A stretch of DNA of 64,000 nt from Flammeovirgaceae bacterium UBA6059 (GTDB lineage Bacteria; Bacteroidota; Bacteroidia; Cytophagales; Cyclobacteriaceae). Where the stretch lies: the NCBI GenBank assembly GCA_002435755.1, contig DIYH01000040.1, positions 248,001 to 312,000 of the forward strand. Direction: 5' to 3'. The translations under genes and the position numbers were made by a program. This document shows positions 61,911 to 64,000 of the stretch, piece by piece (the stretch's first letter is position 1; every line of letters starts with the position of its first letter). A model generated the notes under the pieces. The model had not been told where the DNA came from, did not search any database, and worked only from the letters and a program-made list of their open reading frames with translations.

Positions 61911-62729
61911 CTAGTTAACCGCTTTCCGGTAGGAAGAGGGTGAAATGCCCATCACATGATAAAAATTTCGGATCAGATGGCTCTCATCATAGAACCCAAC
62001 ACTGTTGGCAATCGCTGCAAGACTACCATGCTGGTTCAGTCGTTTTCTAGCTTGGTCAACGCGATAGTTCCTCAGATACTGAAATGGGGAAAGACCAACA
62101 TGCTTGCGAAACTGGCGTATCAGGTGAAAACGGCTGAGACAGACAGCTTGTGCTAATTCTTCCAGTCTGATCTCATACTTGTAGTTCTCACGTAGATATT
62201 CAACTGCCTTCAATACTTCGGGGTGAGCATCCTGATCACAGACTATAGATTGGGTCTGTCGGAAGTCCTCGATAATCACGTTTAAGAATTCTTCTAATAA
62301 CTCATCTAGCAATAATGGGGCATCAGATAAACGAATGGATTGGCACAGCAGATCAAAGATCCGACATCCTCGGGCGGATCGCAGCGGTTTTGTGTCGAAC
62401 CATGTTGGGTACCCATTGCTGAGATATTTGGGCAATCGGCTATCGATGACATCTGGCTCGACGTGTAAAGCGTCAAAAGACAAGGGTCGCTTTTGATAAC
62501 TGTTGCCGGCATGTACTTGGCCTGGGCCTATGGCAAGTATAGATCCTGCATCAAATCGATATGGCCTTTTTTCAGTGAACCCTTCATTGACCCCATGTCT
62601 GATGGAAATGAAGGAGTAGTAATCATGGAAATGGCTGGGGAATTGATGGTTGCTGTAAGAGGTATTGAATAACCTGAGTCCGTCAAATTGCTCTGATCTC
62701 CATTGCTTTATGGTCAATTCATTTCTCAT
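61911..62729 (-). CDS. AraC-family transcriptional regulator
   Basis: 272 residues from ATG 62729 (62741 possible). An N-terminal cupin-like sensor (FPSHFHDYYSFISIRHGVNE, AGSILAIGPGQVHAGNS) precedes two HTH motifs at the C terminus (LEELAQAVCLSRFHLIRQFR, AAIANSVGFYDESHLIRNFY). It lies directly upstream of, and in line with, the DJ-1/PfpI, BNR and PD40 genes and probably activates them. The inducer is unknown. Confidence 0.92.
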   Translation of the reverse strand: MRNELTIKQWRSEQFDGLRLFNTSYSNHQFPSHFHDYYSFISIRHGVNEGFTEKRPYRFDAGSILAIGPGQVHAGNSYQKRPLSFDALHVEPDVIDSRLPKYLSNGYPTWFDTKPLRSARGCRIFDLLCQSIRLSDAPLLLDELLEEFLNVIIEDFRQTQSIVCDQDAHPEVLKAVEYLRENYKYEIRLEELAQAVCLSRFHLIRQFRKHVGLSPFQYLRNYRVDQARKRLNQHGSLAAIANSVGFYDESHLIRNFYHVMGISPSSYRKAVN

Positions 62730-62787
62730 AGCGATGCTCACTACAACTCTTCAACCAACTGTCATTGGCCTATTGAGTAGAATGAAA

Positions 62788-64000
62788 CTATTCGTCTCTC
62801 AAGCCCAGGACAGGGTTTTGTTTGCTTGCTTTGAAGGTCTGATAGCTGATCGTCAGACCGCAGACCAAGATCGCAAAGCCACTAGCCAGTACCATTTCCG
62901 TTAGGCCAATTGAAATTCTATACGGATAGTTTTTGAGCCACTGGTCCATGAAGTACCAGGCAGTAGGAGAGGCCAGCAAGGCAGCTACCGCAATGAGCTG
63001 AAAGAATTCTAAGGACAGTAATTTTGCGATCTCTGAGGTGCGAGCGCCAAGTACTTTTCTCACACTGATCTCTTTGACACGACTCTGTGCAGCATAGGTA
63101 GCCAGCCCTAGCAAGCCAAGTGCTGATATGATCAAGGCAATCATCGATGCATATTGGTAGATCTGAGACCGTTTTTGTTCCTGGTTGTACTGATCTAAAA
63201 AAGACTCGTCCATCCAGTAGTAGTCAAAGGCCTCACCGTTGGTCATATCAAGCCAAAGGGATTCAATCTTCGGAAGGATGTCTTCAGATTGTTCAGACTC
63301 GACGCGAATGGCCAATTGCCGATTAGGTCGTTGAGCTGGACGGTTGTATATGATCAATGGGCTTATTGGGGCTTGAAGTGATTGTAGATGGAAGTCCTTG
63401 ATTATACCAACCACCGTTGCTATGAAGTCCTGATCGTTTGGGTCACGAGTGAGTTGTTTGCCAATGGCTTCAGCAGGAGACCAGCCCATTTTGTATGCTG
63501 CTGTTTCATTGATCAAAGCATTGAACCTGGGCTTGTCATCTACATCCATCTCTTCAGGATAGTGATCAGTACTACGATTGATGTCCAGCGGTCTTCCCCG
63601 CACAACTTCCAACCCTATGGTAGACAAATAATCAAAATCGACCATGTACTGGGTCATTGAGGTGCCTTCTTTACTCCGGTCGTTGTAGTCGGCAAAGATA
63701 TCTCCCACACCTCCCTGACCAGGTACCCCAATACCGCTTGTAGCTCCAAGTACACCTTGTAGGCCAGATACTTCCTGTTTGAAAGCCTGATGATTATTGC
63801 CAAGATAGTTGATCTTTTGAGGAGGAATGACCAGGACTCCTTTGGGTGAGAAACCCAGCCCATAGCTCTGCATATATGAGATCTGGTTGCTCACTATCAT
63901 CGTGGCAATAAGAAAGAAAATGGAAATGCCGAATTGGAGTATGACGAGTGATTGGCGTATGCGTCTTCCCGATTTTTGCGATAGCTTGATCCCCTTGATC
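62788..64000 (-). CDS. FtsX/MacB-type permease, third copy (5' end outside window)
   Basis: The frame remains open to the end of the window (IKGIKLSQKSGRRIRQSLVI, LQFGISIFFLIAT before the internal Met at 63900), so only the C-terminal half is seen. Visible parts are the second MacB core domain and the final FtsX domain with QSRVKEISVRKVLGARTSEI and three helices ending QNPVLGLRDE. It belongs to the same orphan permease group as the genes at 48106 and 54958. Whether a PadR gene precedes it cannot be seen. Confidence 0.9.
   Translation of the reverse strand, partial: IKGIKLSQKSGRRIRQSLVILQFGISIFFLIATMIVSNQISYMQSYGLGFSPKGVLVIPPQKINYLGNNHQAFKQEVSGLQGVLGATSGIGVPGQGGVGDIFADYNDRSKEGTSMTQYMVDFDYLSTIGLEVVRGRPLDINRSTDHYPEEMDVDDKPRFNALINETAAYKMGWSPAEAIGKQLTRDPNDQDFIATVVGIIKDFHLQSLQAPISPLIIYNRPAQRPNRQLAIRVESEQSEDILPKIESLWLDMTNGEAFDYYWMDESFLDQYNQEQKRSQIYQYASMIALIISALGLLGLATYAAQSRVKEISVRKVLGARTSEIAKLLSLEFFQLIAVAALLASPTAWYFMDQWLKNYPYRISIGLTEMVLASGFAILVCGLTISYQTFKASKQNPVLGLRDE

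Noticed and set aside
1..64000. CRISPR arrays, tRNA and rRNA genes
   Set aside because: I found no regularly spaced repeats and no tRNA cloverleaf or rRNA-like sequence in the intergenic regions that I read.

Overview
The window comes from a chromosome of a Bacteroidota bacterium, most likely of the Cytophagales (a Fulvivirga/Reichenbachiella/Roseivirga-like marine relative). The reasons are the TAnnTTTG-type promoter elements, lipoprotein signals, PadR-controlled orphan FtsX-type permeases, a LytS/LytTR pair, secreted YD/Rhs proteins and the hisG-D-C-B gene order. This placement is inferred from gene content only.

Region 1 (1-13068) is mostly housekeeping. It holds the end of a universal stress protein, a YciH/SUI1 factor and a four-gene histidine operon (hisG, hisD, hisC, fused hisB). 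A 14-codon leader peptide with five His codons precedes that operon, and hisH/A/F/IE are absent. Then come small membrane and coiled-coil proteins, a DUF4920 lipoprotein, a penicillin acylase family hydrolase, a sugar-phosphate transferase with a DegT-type aminotransferase, and a beta-barrel protein.

Region 2 (13069-38731) is accessory. A tight operon encodes secreted proteins: a YD-repeat protein, a coiled-coil/beta-barrel protein, a small secreted protein, a MAM-domain protein and a giant Rhs polymorphic toxin with its probable immunity gene. Behind it lie displaced Rhs cassettes: an orphan tip with a YwqK-like lipoprotein, and a core-plus-tip cassette with a small membrane immunity candidate. 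Remnants of Rhs core, a repeated 22-nt hairpin and a C-terminal fragment of an XRE regulator sit between them. An XRE regulator, a frameshifted P-loop (primase/helicase-like) gene and two overlapping tyrosine recombinases follow and look like a mobile element. A RelE/ParE-type toxin-antitoxin pair and a broken third Rhs core end the island.

Region 3 (38732-47482) has a TPR sensor kinase without an adjacent regulator, two thioredoxin-fold proteins, and a tandem duplication of a two-gene unit: a divergent DAACS-type symporter overlapping by 4 nt with an ATP-grasp-like protein. This duplicated unit is my best candidate for an undescribed system.

Region 4 (47483-64000) has two PadR plus orphan permease pairs (a third permease runs off the end), a LytS/LytTR two-component system, a four-domain fasciclin lipoprotein, and an AraC-headed run of secreted proteins (metal-site-bearing DJ-1/PfpI protein, BNR-repeat protein, PD40-repeat protein) that are translationally coupled.
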